From Deltaproteobacteria bacterium (lineage in GTDB: Bacteria; Myxococcota; XYA12-FULL-58-9), in assembly GCA_016218825.1 (NCBI GenBank), contig JACRCV010000087.1:62001-126000 (forward strand): a stretch of DNA of 64,000 bases, read 5' to 3'. Below are positions 7,823 to 16,818 of this stretch, one piece after another. The position numbers and the translations under genes are program-made. How positions within the stretch are numbered: the stretch's first letter is position 1; every line of letters starts with the position of its first letter. The notes beneath the pieces are model-generated. The model was not told the DNA's origin. It ran no database searches and saw nothing but the letters and a program-made list of their open reading frames with translations.

Positions 7823-10800
7823 TCAGCGCAAGAACCCGGTGATCTGCAACAGGATCTTCGAGCCCTGCACCGGCGACAGCCCTTCGCGGTCACCGGCCGG
7901 CTCGACGACGACCCCCGGGAACCACAGGTCCACCTGCGGCAGCCACCCGAAGAGTCGCGTCGCGCTCGAGCCGGCGTCGGCCATCCCCGCGGCCTCCTCT
8001 GCCGGCTGCCAGTCGAAGAAGCTCGTCGCCACCGCGCCGGCCGCGAGCCCGGCGACGCTGCCGGCGGCGATGCCGAGCTTCGGACTCAGCCGGCTCTGCA
8101 CCAGATTCGACGCCGACAAGCCCGCGACCAGCCCCAACCCGCCGCCGACGCTCACCCACGCGAACTGCTTTGGCGGCATCTTCACCAGCTTGCTGATCGC
8201 CACCGAGGTCGCCACCAACGTCACGTCGGTCGCCACCGCCGTCGTCCCGACCCCGAGCGACACCACGCTGCGATCGAGGCTCCCCTCCTGACGCTCGTCG
8301 ATCGCCGCCGCGGTCCAGACCCCGATCCACACGCCCCAGGCGCTACCCGCGAGCAGCATCAAGACATCGGTGCCGCTCAAATGCACGTACGGCGCCAGAT
8401 AGCTGCCGGCGAGCGTGCCGGCCGCGGTCGCCGCCAGCATCGCGCCGGCGACCTGCTCGTCCTTGGCCTTCGCGAGGTAGGACAGGCCGGCTCCTTGGTA
8501 CAACCCGTAGGCCGCAGCCAGACCGCCGAGCACCGCGTCGCTCGCGGTGTAGCTGGTCCGCGGCGCCAGGTAGCCCACCGCGAGGGTGCCGGCGAAACCC
8601 ACGCCTTCCATCAGCGGCACCCACAGGTCGCCGCCCGGATCGAGCACCAGGCCGAGGCCGGCGCCGAGCACCGAGGAGGTCGTGGTCCCGAACGCGATCT
8701 CCGCCACGTCCGCGAGCCGGTAGTCGGTGACCTGCGACAGCACGCCGGCGCCGAGCGCCCCAACACCTGCACCGAGCAGGATCCCGGTCCCGGTCTGCGA
8801 GCCCGCCGGCTCGGCCTCCTGCCACATGCGCGGCGCGTAGGCGCCGAGCCAGGCTCCGTAGAGCGCGCCGTACGCCGTCAGCACCCGGTCGCCGCGATCG
8901 AAGCTCGTCTGGTCCGCAGTCAGCAGCCCGAGCGCCGCGAGGCCGAGCCCCGACGCTTCGATGAGCCCGAACGTCGACCGGGTGTCGAGCTCGAGCCAGG
9001 CGGCGGCCCCGAGCCCGACCGCGTCTCCGGCCGCGGTGACGAGCGTCAGCTCGGCGAGATCCTCGGCCCCGAGCTCCAGCCGCTCTGCGACGGCCATGCC
9101 ACCCAGAAGACCCAGCCCGGTGCCGGCCAAGAAGCCGCCCCAGGTGGCCTGCTCGGAGGCGTCGTCGTGGATGATGCCGCTCAAGAGCGTGCCGTGCAGG
9201 CCGCCGAACAGTCCGCTCATGCCGACGAGGATGACGTCGTTACGGCTGTACTCGGTGCGGCGGCCCAGCGTCAGGCCGCCGACGATGCCGGCGAGCCCGC
9301 CGGCCTCGAACAGGCCGGTCCGAAGCCCCGGGTCGAGCTGCAACAGGTAGCCGCCGCCGGTGCCGATCATGTTGCCGGCGCCCATCATCACCGAGGCCTC
9401 CGCGAGCAGATCGCCGCTCTCGTCGGTGAGCTGCGACAACACCGCCCCGGCGGTGACACCGACGCCGGCGCCGAGCAGCGCCCCGCCGGCCCGGCGCCGC
9501 GCCCGCTCCGACCCGGAGCGCGCCAACACGTCACCGAGCCACAGCCCGTGCCAGCTCCCCCAGCCGCTCGCCGCCGCCATCACGCCGGCGTCGGCCGCCT
9601 TGAAGTCGGTGAAGCGCGCCACCCCGGTGCCCAGCGCGAAGCCCGCGATCCCCGCCGCCTCCAGACTCCTCGTCGTCGCCACCCCATCGAGGTCGAGCAG
9701 CAACCCGAGGCCGGTGCCGATGGCCGATCCCACGCCGCTGTATGCCGTGACCTCGACGTTGTCGCTGACCGTCGGATGGAGAAGCTGACTGGCGCCGTAG
9801 CCGAGCAGCATCCCGGCGCCGGTCCCCGCGAGCGCCCCGCCCCGCTCCCGCCGCGCCCGCTCGACCCCGAGCGCCGCGGGCGCGAACCTGCCGAACCAGG
9901 CCCCGAGACCGGCGTCGGTGACGATCGTCGCCGCCTCGGCGACGCCGAGCTCAGCCTTCGGCATCACCAGGCCGGCCGCGAGGCTCCCGGAAACCGCCGC
10001 GAGCTGCATCGCCAGCGCCTGCTGCTGCGGCTTCCCCGGCACCTGCAGCACGCCGAGCCCCGACCCGACCAAGGTCGTCGCGGTCGACAGCCCGGCAGCC
10101 CCAAACGCGAAGCTCTTCGGCAGCTCCCACCACTGCGCCGCGGTCGCAAACGCCAGGGCGCCGAGCGCCGCGCCGCTCGTTGCGCCTCCGCCGCGCTGCG
10201 CCGCATCTGCGCCTCGGCCGTGGAGCGCCGTTGGCACGAGCCCCCCGACCCAGGCGCCGAGCCCGGCGCCGTAGGCCACCCACCACAGATCGTCCTCGGA
10301 GTACGCCGTCCGCGGCGCCGCCCACAGCCCCGCTCCCGTCCCCGCGATCCAACCGAGATCCTGCAGGCGATAGCGCGTGCGCGCGCTCTTGTGCACGCGC
10401 GCGCGACCGACACCCCAGAGCCCGGCGCTGAGGGTGGCCGAGGTGAGCAACACCTCCGGGAGATCCATCGGGTCGTAGTCGACGAGCTGGGACAGACCCA
10501 GGCCCGCGAGTCCGAACGCCCCCGCCGCCACCGACGCGCCCGCGGCCCCGGCCTCGAGGTCCGGGTCGCCCTCCCGGACCCAGTACGGCAGCCCCAAGCC
10601 CGCGACGGCGCCGAGCGTCGTCAGGGTGCTCACCAGGTAGAGGTCCGACGGCGTGAAGGTCGTGTGACCGGCGATCAATTCCCCCGCCCCGAGCCCGACG
10701 AGCCCCGACGCCCCGACCGCGACCGTGCGACCGCGCCGGTCGAGGGTGGAGAGCCCGGCGAGCCCCGTCCCGATGGCGGTGCCGTAGAGATCCCAGAGAC

Positions 10801-13800
10801 CGACCTCGGTCACGTCCGCCGCGTCCTTCGGCCCGAGATAGATCGCGAGCCGCGCCGCCGCCGCACCCGACGCCAGTCCCACGAGCGCGCCGCCGGTCTT
10901 CTCGTGAAGGGCGATCGGGTCGGTCGGCGCCCGCCAGGCCGCAGGGATCAGCGAGCCGTGAAACGCGCCGAACGCCGACGCCAGCGCCAGGTGATAACGG
11001 TCGGCGCCGCTGTACTCGGTGCGGCGCTCGGTCAACGTCGCGATGCCGTAGCCGAGCGCGGTCCCCGCCTGCATCAGCGCCACCGTCGTCCGCCGACCCT
11101 CGCCGTGCGAGACCGACGCCGGCAGCAACAGACCGAGGCCACTGCCGAACGCCATGCCGCCGAGAGCGCCGAGATCCACACGCAGCACCCGATACGGCTC
11201 GACGTCGGTGAACTGCGACACCGCGCCCGCAAACACCAGACCTAGCGCGCCACCCGCCATCGCGCCACCGGTCTGCTCCCCGACCGGCAGCTTGTCGTGC
11301 GCCGCCGTTCGATAGGCGGGGACGAAGCTGCCCAAGAAGGCGCCGAGCGAGCCGGTCGACAGTCCGAGCGCGATGTCGGCCGGCTCGTACCGCAGGCGTG
11401 GCGCGAGGAAGGCGCCCAACCCCACGGCGCCGATCGCCGCACCGGCCGAGAACATGTTCGAGAATTGGCCACCGCCGACCTCCGGCAACAGCAGCGAGAT
11501 GCCGGCCCCGCCGGTCCCCAACACCGTAGCGCCGGCGGCGGTCATCAACAGCTCGCCGCCGGAGAGCTCGACGAGCTGACTCGCCCCCAGCCCGGCATAC
11601 AACCCCAGTGTTCCCCCGACCAGGCTGCCGCCCCATTTCTTCTGCCGGCCGGCCGTCTCGTCCACCCCCGCGACGTTGACGTTCTCGGCGACCTGGGCCG
11701 GAACCCGCGCCCCGGTCAACGCGCCGCCCAGCGTCATCAAGGTGATCAGCCCGACGTCGGTAGCGCTGAAATCCAGACGCGGACCGATCCAGGTGAGGAC
11801 CCCGGCGCCAAGCAGGGTGCCGCCCTCGAGCAAGCCGTAGGTCGGTCGGCCGCGAAGCCTCAGATCGGACAGCCCGATGCCGGTCCCCAAGCCCGCACCG
11901 GAGAGCGCACCGAGCGTCGCCCACGCCACCTGCGCGCCGCCGAAGGTCGTCACCTGGCTGAGGACCAGGCCGCCCGCCCAGCCCACGGCCTGCCCGAGGC
12001 CGATGCCGGCGAGGGTGTCGCCGGGCTTGGCGTCCTCCTTGCGCACCAACGCCTTGGGCGCGAACGCCCCCAGCCAAGTCGCAAAGGCGATGCTGGTGCC
12101 GAAGCCGAAGAGCTGCTCGCCGTCGAGATGCAAGCGCGGGCTGAGCACCGCGAGCGGCGCCACCGCCGCCAGGCCACCGAGCGTGAAGACGTCCGCAGCT
12201 CCGGCGGTGCCCCCGCCCAGGCGCCCGAGGTAGGCGGCGCCGAGCGCCCCCACCCCGAGCGACGTCGCGGTGGCGTTGGTGAGCACGACGTCGGCAATCG
12301 AGAAGCGTGCCGGCCGCAGAGTCAGGGCCCCGACGCCGACGCCCAACAGCTCACCGCCGATCGCCGCCCAGAGCGGCCCGGTCTTCTCTCGCACCCCGAG
12401 CCCGGCGACGCGCGCCAGCGAGTAGCCGCCGGTGGTCCCCCACAGCCCCAACGTCGTGTAGTAGCCCGCCTCGCCCAGAGAGACGTCGGTGTTGAGCGTC
12501 AACAAGAACGAGGTGCTGGCCCCGAGCGCCGCGCCCCCCACCCCCAGCAGCACCTTGCGCTTGCTCTGTCCGGCCTCGGAGAGCTCCTCCGCGATCTGGG
12601 TCGACAACAGCAACAAAGCCGTGCCGAACGCGCTCGAGGTGAGCACCAGCGGGTAACGTCCCCACCCGTCCCATTCGGCCTGCAGGTCCGGGGCGAGGCG
12701 GTGCATGGCGTTCTTCGCCGCCGCCTTCAGCTCTCGGTCGTCGGTCTTTGCCGTCGCCTCGAGCAGCCCGAGATCATCGCGTGCGCCGCGCTCGCCGAGG
12801 AGCTCCACCGCCCGGAGTCGGAGCGCCCGCCTTGCGCCCGGATCGCTGACGACCTCGCGCAGGCCGTTCTCCGCGGCCGGCGGCGGCAGCGCCGCCAACG
12901 CCTCGAAGGCGGTCTCGTCGACCAGGCCGCCGTCGCCCGCCGTCGGTCCACGGTGGATCCACAGGACGTAGCGCGGCGCCAACGTCGGATCCGCGACCCG
13001 CCGCAGCCAGTGGATGGCCGCCTTTGCGATCCGCGGGTCTTGATCGTCGCCGAGCCGGGTCGCCACCGCGGCGACGACCTCAGGCTCGGCGCGCTCGCCG
13101 GTGGCGGCGAGCAGGTCGGTCAAGAGCGACACCTCGGCCTCGCTCTCGATCGCCTTGATGAGCGATCGCCGGCCGGGCTCCGCGGTCGCACGCGCCAACA
13201 CGGCGTACGCCGCCGCGCGTTGCTCGGTGCCGCCGTTGTCGACGACGTCGGCCAGGCGGTCCCACAGCTCGACCGGCGCGGGATCCGGAGCGGCGGCGCC
13301 GACCTCCCGAATGACGCTCGGATCCGCGGCGGCGGTGACGAGCGCCAACAGCGCCCTGGTCGTGGCGACGTCGTGAATGTCAGCGAGCCCCCGAACCACG
13401 GCCAGGCGCTCGGCCGCGGTCAGCGTCGGGTCTTGCAGGTGCGGCAACAGCACGCGCTCGCGAACCGCGGCGTCCTCGGCGACGACCGCTCGCAGCGCCT
13501 CGTCTCCGGGGAGGCGGGCGAGCGCGACCACCTTCGGCCAGAGCACCACCTCGCCTTGGCGCTCGCGCACCAGGAACACCAGGAGCTCGAGGGCATAGCC
13601 GTTCGCGGACTGCAGTCGGGGCAAGGTCGCCGCGGCCAGATCCTCCGTCGACTGGCGGCGCAGCGCCGCCGCGGCGGTCCGGAGAAGCTCCGGCGCGCTC
13701 TCCACCAGCATGTAGGCGGCGAGCGCGTCCGCGACCGCGGCGTCAGCGTGCACCGCGAGCGCCCGCAGGCCGCTCTGGCGAAACTCACGGTCCGGATCGG

Positions 13801-14578
13801 CGAGCAGCGCCATCAACGCCGGCACGTCGACCGGCATCGGCGCCGCCGCCATGTGCTCCAGCGCCCGCAGCCGCACCACGCGGGTCGAGGCGCGCGCCGC
13901 GAAGGCGACGAGCGGGCGTACCGCGGCCGGATCGGGGGCAGCAAAGAGCACGTCCGCGATCGCCCCCACGGACTCGGCCTTCGGCTCCGCCAACAGCCGC
14001 CGCGCCGCCAACGCCACGCTCCAGGTGTCCGGGACGCCAAGGAGCGTACCCGCGGCAGGTGGTCGCCCCATCCACACCGACAGGCGCTCGAGAACCGCGG
14101 GCTGCCGCATCTCGGCGAGCGCCGTCTGGATCCGGGCGACCGCCTCGGGGTCGGTGGTGGCGAGCAACCGCTGCCGCAGCGCCTTCTGGGCCTCGGGGGT
14201 GGGGAACTTGCCGAGCGCCGCGATCGCGGCGTGGCGGATCTCGGTCTGTGCGAGAGTCGCGGCCAGCCCCAAGGCCTCGAGGCGCGCCTGCAGATCGCCG
14301 GCGTCTTCAGGCCAGTCGAGGGCGCCGAGCGCTTCGGCCGCCTTCGCCCGCAAGGTCACCGCCCCTGGCCGTTGCATCAAGGCCAAGAGCGGCGCCTCGT
14401 ACAGCAGGCTCTTCGACGCCTTCGCCGCCTCGATTCCGGCGACCACGACCGCGTCCGTTGGGCTCGCCAAGAGACAAAGCACCTCGATCGCGCCGCGCTC
14501 GTCGGCTCCAGTCGCCGCCGCACCGGCCGGCATCGGCGCCGCGAGCAGACCGACCCACAAGGAGACCAGGACCCCCAT
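7823..14578 (-). CDS. Giant exported protein: HEAT repeats plus about 24 Gly-rich hydrophobic half-repeats (function unknown)
   Basis: 2251 residues from the ATG at 14578, which follows GGAAGGAG at good spacing; the frame is open a further 30 codons upstream without a ribosome site. Residues 1-22 form a signal peptide or first membrane segment ending in PAGAAA. Residues about 30-640 are Ala/Leu-rich HEAT-like helical repeats (for example TEIRHAAIAALGKFPTPEAQ, LRAKAAEALGAL). From about 650 to 2080 the protein is a long array of Gly/Ala-rich hydrophobic helices separated by short loops with the signature [YFL]-x3-D, as in TEYSGADRY, TTFTPSDLY, TAYSEDDLW, TEYSRNDVI, TSFDRGDRV and TSYTASDAV. These recur at about 116-127 residues, with a related half-unit (SQLVDYDPMDL, SQVTDYRLAD) between, giving a basic unit near 59 residues. 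The last 170 residues are less regular. I do not recognise a described family for the array. A membrane scaffold is inferred from composition only. Confidence 0.85.
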   Translation of the reverse strand: MGVLVSLWVGLLAAPMPAGAAATGADERGAIEVLCLLASPTDAVVVAGIEAAKASKSLLYEAPLLALMQRPGAVTLRAKAAEALGALDWPEDAGDLQARLEALGLAATLAQTEIRHAAIAALGKFPTPEAQKALRQRLLATTDPEAVARIQTALAEMRQPAVLERLSVWMGRPPAAGTLLGVPDTWSVALAARRLLAEPKAESVGAIADVLFAAPDPAAVRPLVAFAARASTRVVRLRALEHMAAAPMPVDVPALMALLADPDREFRQSGLRALAVHADAAVADALAAYMLVESAPELLRTAAAALRRQSTEDLAAATLPRLQSANGYALELLVFLVRERQGEVVLWPKVVALARLPGDEALRAVVAEDAAVRERVLLPHLQDPTLTAAERLAVVRGLADIHDVATTRALLALVTAAADPSVIREVGAAAPDPAPVELWDRLADVVDNGGTEQRAAAYAVLARATAEPGRRSLIKAIESEAEVSLLTDLLAATGERAEPEVVAAVATRLGDDQDPRIAKAAIHWLRRVADPTLAPRYVLWIHRGPTAGDGGLVDETAFEALAALPPPAAENGLREVVSDPGARRALRLRAVELLGERGARDDLGLLEATAKTDDRELKAAAKNAMHRLAPDLQAEWDGWGRYPLVLTSSAFGTALLLLSTQIAEELSEAGQSKRKVLLGVGGAALGASTSFLLTLNTDVSLGEAGYYTTLGLWGTTGGYSLARVAGLGVREKTGPLWAAIGGELLGVGVGALTLRPARFSIADVVLTNATATSLGVGALGAAYLGRLGGGTAGAADVFTLGGLAAVAPLAVLSPRLHLDGEQLFGFGTSIAFATWLGAFAPKALVRKEDAKPGDTLAGIGLGQAVGWAGGLVLSQVTTFGGAQVAWATLGALSGAGLGTGIGLSDLRLRGRPTYGLLEGGTLLGAGVLTWIGPRLDFSATDVGLITLMTLGGALTGARVPAQVAENVNVAGVDETAGRQKKWGGSLVGGTLGLYAGLGASQLVELSGGELLMTAAGATVLGTGGAGISLLLPEVGGGQFSNMFSAGAAIGAVGLGAFLAPRLRYEPADIALGLSTGSLGAFLGSFVPAYRTAAHDKLPVGEQTGGAMAGGALGLVFAGAVSQFTDVEPYRVLRVDLGALGGMAFGSGLGLLLPASVSHGEGRRTTVALMQAGTALGYGIATLTERRTEYSGADRYHLALASAFGAFHGSLIPAAWRAPTDPIALHEKTGGALVGLASGAAAARLAIYLGPKDAADVTEVGLWDLYGTAIGTGLAGLSTLDRRGRTVAVGASGLVGLGAGELIAGHTTFTPSDLYLVSTLTTLGAVAGLGLPYWVREGDPDLEAGAAGASVAAGAFGLAGLGLSQLVDYDPMDLPEVLLTSATLSAGLWGVGRARVHKSARTRYRLQDLGWIAGTGAGLWAAPRTAYSEDDLWWVAYGAGLGAWVGGLVPTALHGRGADAAQRGGGATSGAALGALAFATAAQWWELPKSFAFGAAGLSTATTLVGSGLGVLQVPGKPQQQALAMQLAAVSGSLAAGLVMPKAELGVAEAATIVTDAGLGAWFGRFAPAALGVERARRERGGALAGTGAGMLLGYGASQLLHPTVSDNVEVTAYSGVGSAIGTGLGLLLDLDGVATTRSLEAAGIAGFALGTGVARFTDFKAADAGVMAAASGWGSWHGLWLGDVLARSGSERARRRAGGALLGAGVGVTAGAVLSQLTDESGDLLAEASVMMGAGNMIGTGGGYLLQLDPGLRTGLFEAGGLAGIVGGLTLGRRTEYSRNDVILVGMSGLFGGLHGTLLSGIIHDDASEQATWGGFLAGTGLGLLGGMAVAERLELGAEDLAELTLVTAAGDAVGLGAAAWLELDTRSTFGLIEASGLGLAALGLLTADQTSFDRGDRVLTAYGALYGAWLGAYAPRMWQEAEPAGSQTGTGILLGAGVGALGAGVLSQVTDYRLADVAEIAFGTTTSSVLGAGLGLVLDPGGDLWVPLMEGVGFAGTLAVGYLAPRTSYTASDAVLGGLAAAYGLYQGAGLSYLAKAKDEQVAGAMLAATAAGTLAGSYLAPYVHLSGTDVLMLLAGSAWGVWIGVWTAAAIDERQEGSLDRSVVSLGVGTTAVATDVTLVATSVAISKLVKMPPKQFAWVSVGGGLGLVAGLSASNLVQSRLSPKLGIAAGSVAGLAAGAVATSFFDWQPAEEAAGMADAGSSATRLFGWLPQVDLWFPGVVVEPAGDREGLSPVQGSKILLQITGFLR
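8340..12500 (-). repeat. Tandem coding repeat, period about 350-380 bp
   Basis: Within the giant gene, the codons for the [YFL]-x3-D loop occur near 12480, 12300, 12120, 11765, 11385, 11005, 10650, 10300, 9945, 9600, 9250, 8900, 8550 and 8370. The internal spacing is about 347-380 bp, and steps of about 180 bp at both ends show that the true unit is half that length. Protein similarity between units is moderate, so the array is old rather than a recent DNA expansion. Positions were read by eye and are good to about 15 bp. Confidence 0.8.
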
Positions 14579-14696
14579 GACCGCTCCTTCCAGCGCGACC
14601 GGCGTCGGACGCGAAAGACGGTGGCCTGCGTACCAGGCCGGCGACCGCGGCGATGTGATCCCGGTCACAACCTGGAGAGGACGTTCGACGGTCGAG

Positions 14697-16736
14697 TTAC
14701 CACACCGGCTCGAGCAACCACCGATCGGCGCGCTCGTCGTACATCGCGGTTCGCAGATCGATCTGTTGACCGACGGCGAGGGTCTTGCCGTCGACGGTGG
14801 CGAAGGCGAGCCCAGAGGCGTCGGCGGTCAGCTGACACCCGAGCCGGGACGCGAGCTCCTCGGGGTAGAGCTTGACCTCGATCGGCGGTTCGTCGAGCTG
14901 CACGTAGATCTTGCCGGCCTTCGCCCCCAAGATCGTGCCGCGCCGCAGCGGCCGCGCCGCGAACGGGATCGATGCGTCCATCGCCAGCAGATCGTCGATG
15001 GCGATCAGGTTGGCCTGCCGGGTGATGGCGCTTTGCTTCTTGTGCGCGCGGTTGCCGGCATCGATGATCTGCCGCCGCAGCTCGTCGTCGTCGAAGACCG
15101 GCGTCTCGTGCCCCCGCCCCTCAAGGAGCTCGATCGCCTCTTTGTGGGTGAAGATCCCGACCATCTCCCGCATCGGCGACGAGAAGCGGGCGTAGGCCTC
15201 AGCGCCGATGCCGAAGTGAGGCGCCGGCTCCTCGCCGAACCGCGCCCCGACGTTGCACATCATCGCCTGGCGCTCGATCACCCGCACCAGGCGCAAGTCG
15301 GGCGCCTCGTGGTGCAGCCGGTCGAGGTAGGCCGCCAGGCTCTCGCGCCGCTCTCGATGCCATCCCCAGAGCTCGGGGTCCAGGTGATGCAGCTCCACCA
15401 TGCGGTTCACCAGACCCTGGAGCTCGCCGAGGCGCGCCGCGGGCGGCGCCTCGTGCCCGCGAAAGATGGCCTGGACGTTCTTGAGCCCGAGGTTCTTGCC
15501 GCCGTCGCCCTTCAGGAACAGCGCTCCGAGGATGTTGCACAACAGCGAGATCTGCTCGTTGTACTTCTCGACGTCGTTGCGAGCGTCGTCGAGCAGGCTG
15601 AAGTGGGTCTCACCGTGCTCCAAGTCGACCCTGACGTCGCGGCGCTGGAAGGCGATGACGTCGCGCTCCTTGGCGGCGGCGATCCGCAGCTTACCGACCG
15701 TGGCCAAGAGATCCAGGGTCTCGGTGTAGGCCTGACCGGCGCACGGGCTCCCCACCGGCCCATCGTAGTACCGCTGCACGCCGTTGTAGGTCAGCTTCTT
15801 CTGGCTGCGAATGCGCGCCCGCGTGAGGGTCGCGCCGGTGACGCCGCCCTCTTTGTCGAGCGACATCTTCATCACCAGGGCGCGGCGATCTTGACCCTCG
15901 TTGAGCGAGATCAGGCCCTCGGACAGCTCGCGCGGCAGCATCGGCACCGACAGCCCCGGCAAGTAGTAGCTCGCGCCGCGGCGGAGCGCCTCGGCGAACA
16001 ACGCCGTCCCCGGCTTGACGAAGTGGGACGCATCGGCGAGCGCGTAGGACACGTCATAGCCGCCGTCGGCACGGCGGCAGATGTACATCGCCTGGTCGAG
16101 ATCGCGGGAACCGTCGTTGTCGATGGTCACGAAGGGCAGGTGGGTCAGATCCTTGAGGCTGGGATCGTCGATCCCGGGGCTGCGGCGGATCGCTGCGACC
16201 TCGGCCATCACCGCCGGCGGAAAGGTCGGATCGAGGCCGTTCGCCACCGCGATCGCGTGCACCGCGGCCGCGGCGGTGTCGCGCAGGGCGATCGGCGCGC
16301 CGACGACCGTCGCGACCTGACGCCCGCCGACGTCCTTCACCGTCACCTCGACGATCGTGCCGCGCGCCGGTGTCGCGGCGCCGTCGCAAAGCGGCACCCG
16401 AACCGCGGGCTCCTTCGCCAACAGATCGCGCACCACCGCCCGGCCGCCGACGAGCTCGACCTTGCCCACGAAGCGCGGCCGCACGCTCGTCGCCCGCCCG
16501 GTCAGGATCCGCGCGCTGTCCGACGCACCGCCGACGTCATCCACCGCGCGGCTGCGCTTGCCAGGCGGCCTCGGGACGACGAGCGGCGACGCGGTGTCAA
16601 CAACGTCGGTGACACCCTTCACCTTGGCCGGCGACTTGTCGACGTCCAGGGGCGGAACCGGCGCGCTGTGGGTGTCGGCCGCCGGCTTCGGGACTGCGGG
16701 TGGCAGCGGTCGCAACTCGAGAGTGTTATTGGCCAT
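14697..16736 (-). CDS. RNB-domain 3'-5' exoribonuclease (RNase II/R family)
   Basis: About 679 residues from the ATG at 16736 (MANNTLELRPLPP). The frame is open upstream, but that would run into the divergent gene's start. After a Pro-rich leader, an OB-like region (VELVGGRAVVRDLLAK, GTIVEVTVKDVGG) precedes the RNB catalytic core, whose metal-binding motif is DNDGSRDLDQAMYI (about residue 207). Further RNB hallmarks are YALADASHFV, LPRELSEGLISLNEGQDRRA and FSSPMREMVG. A C-terminal S1-like strand region (RRGTILGAKAGKIYVQLDEP) ends the protein. It is expected to degrade RNA processively from the 3' end. It resembles RNase R in order but is shorter than typical RNase R, so no symbol is given. 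It is divergent from 16819, with 82 nt between starts. Confidence 0.87.
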   Translation of the reverse strand: MANNTLELRPLPPAVPKPAADTHSAPVPPLDVDKSPAKVKGVTDVVDTASPLVVPRPPGKRSRAVDDVGGASDSARILTGRATSVRPRFVGKVELVGGRAVVRDLLAKEPAVRVPLCDGAATPARGTIVEVTVKDVGGRQVATVVGAPIALRDTAAAAVHAIAVANGLDPTFPPAVMAEVAAIRRSPGIDDPSLKDLTHLPFVTIDNDGSRDLDQAMYICRRADGGYDVSYALADASHFVKPGTALFAEALRRGASYYLPGLSVPMLPRELSEGLISLNEGQDRRALVMKMSLDKEGGVTGATLTRARIRSQKKLTYNGVQRYYDGPVGSPCAGQAYTETLDLLATVGKLRIAAAKERDVIAFQRRDVRVDLEHGETHFSLLDDARNDVEKYNEQISLLCNILGALFLKGDGGKNLGLKNVQAIFRGHEAPPAARLGELQGLVNRMVELHHLDPELWGWHRERRESLAAYLDRLHHEAPDLRLVRVIERQAMMCNVGARFGEEPAPHFGIGAEAYARFSSPMREMVGIFTHKEAIELLEGRGHETPVFDDDELRRQIIDAGNRAHKKQSAITRQANLIAIDDLLAMDASIPFAARPLRRGTILGAKAGKIYVQLDEPPIEVKLYPEELASRLGCQLTADASGLAFATVDGKTLAVGQQIDLRTAMYDERADRWLLEPVW

Positions 16737-16818
16737 ATTGGTGTCGGCAGTGTACCGAATCCCCACCGCCGTGTCGACGCTGGTGAAGCAAACGGGGTGT
16801 GGTAGCCTCGGGACCTCC

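Noticed and set aside
8381-14875. Very long open frames antisense to the giant gene and to other genes
   Set aside because: In 70% GC DNA stop codons are rare in shadow frames. These translate to Arg/Pro/Gly-rich or low-complexity sequence without domains, while the opposite strand encodes recognisable proteins.
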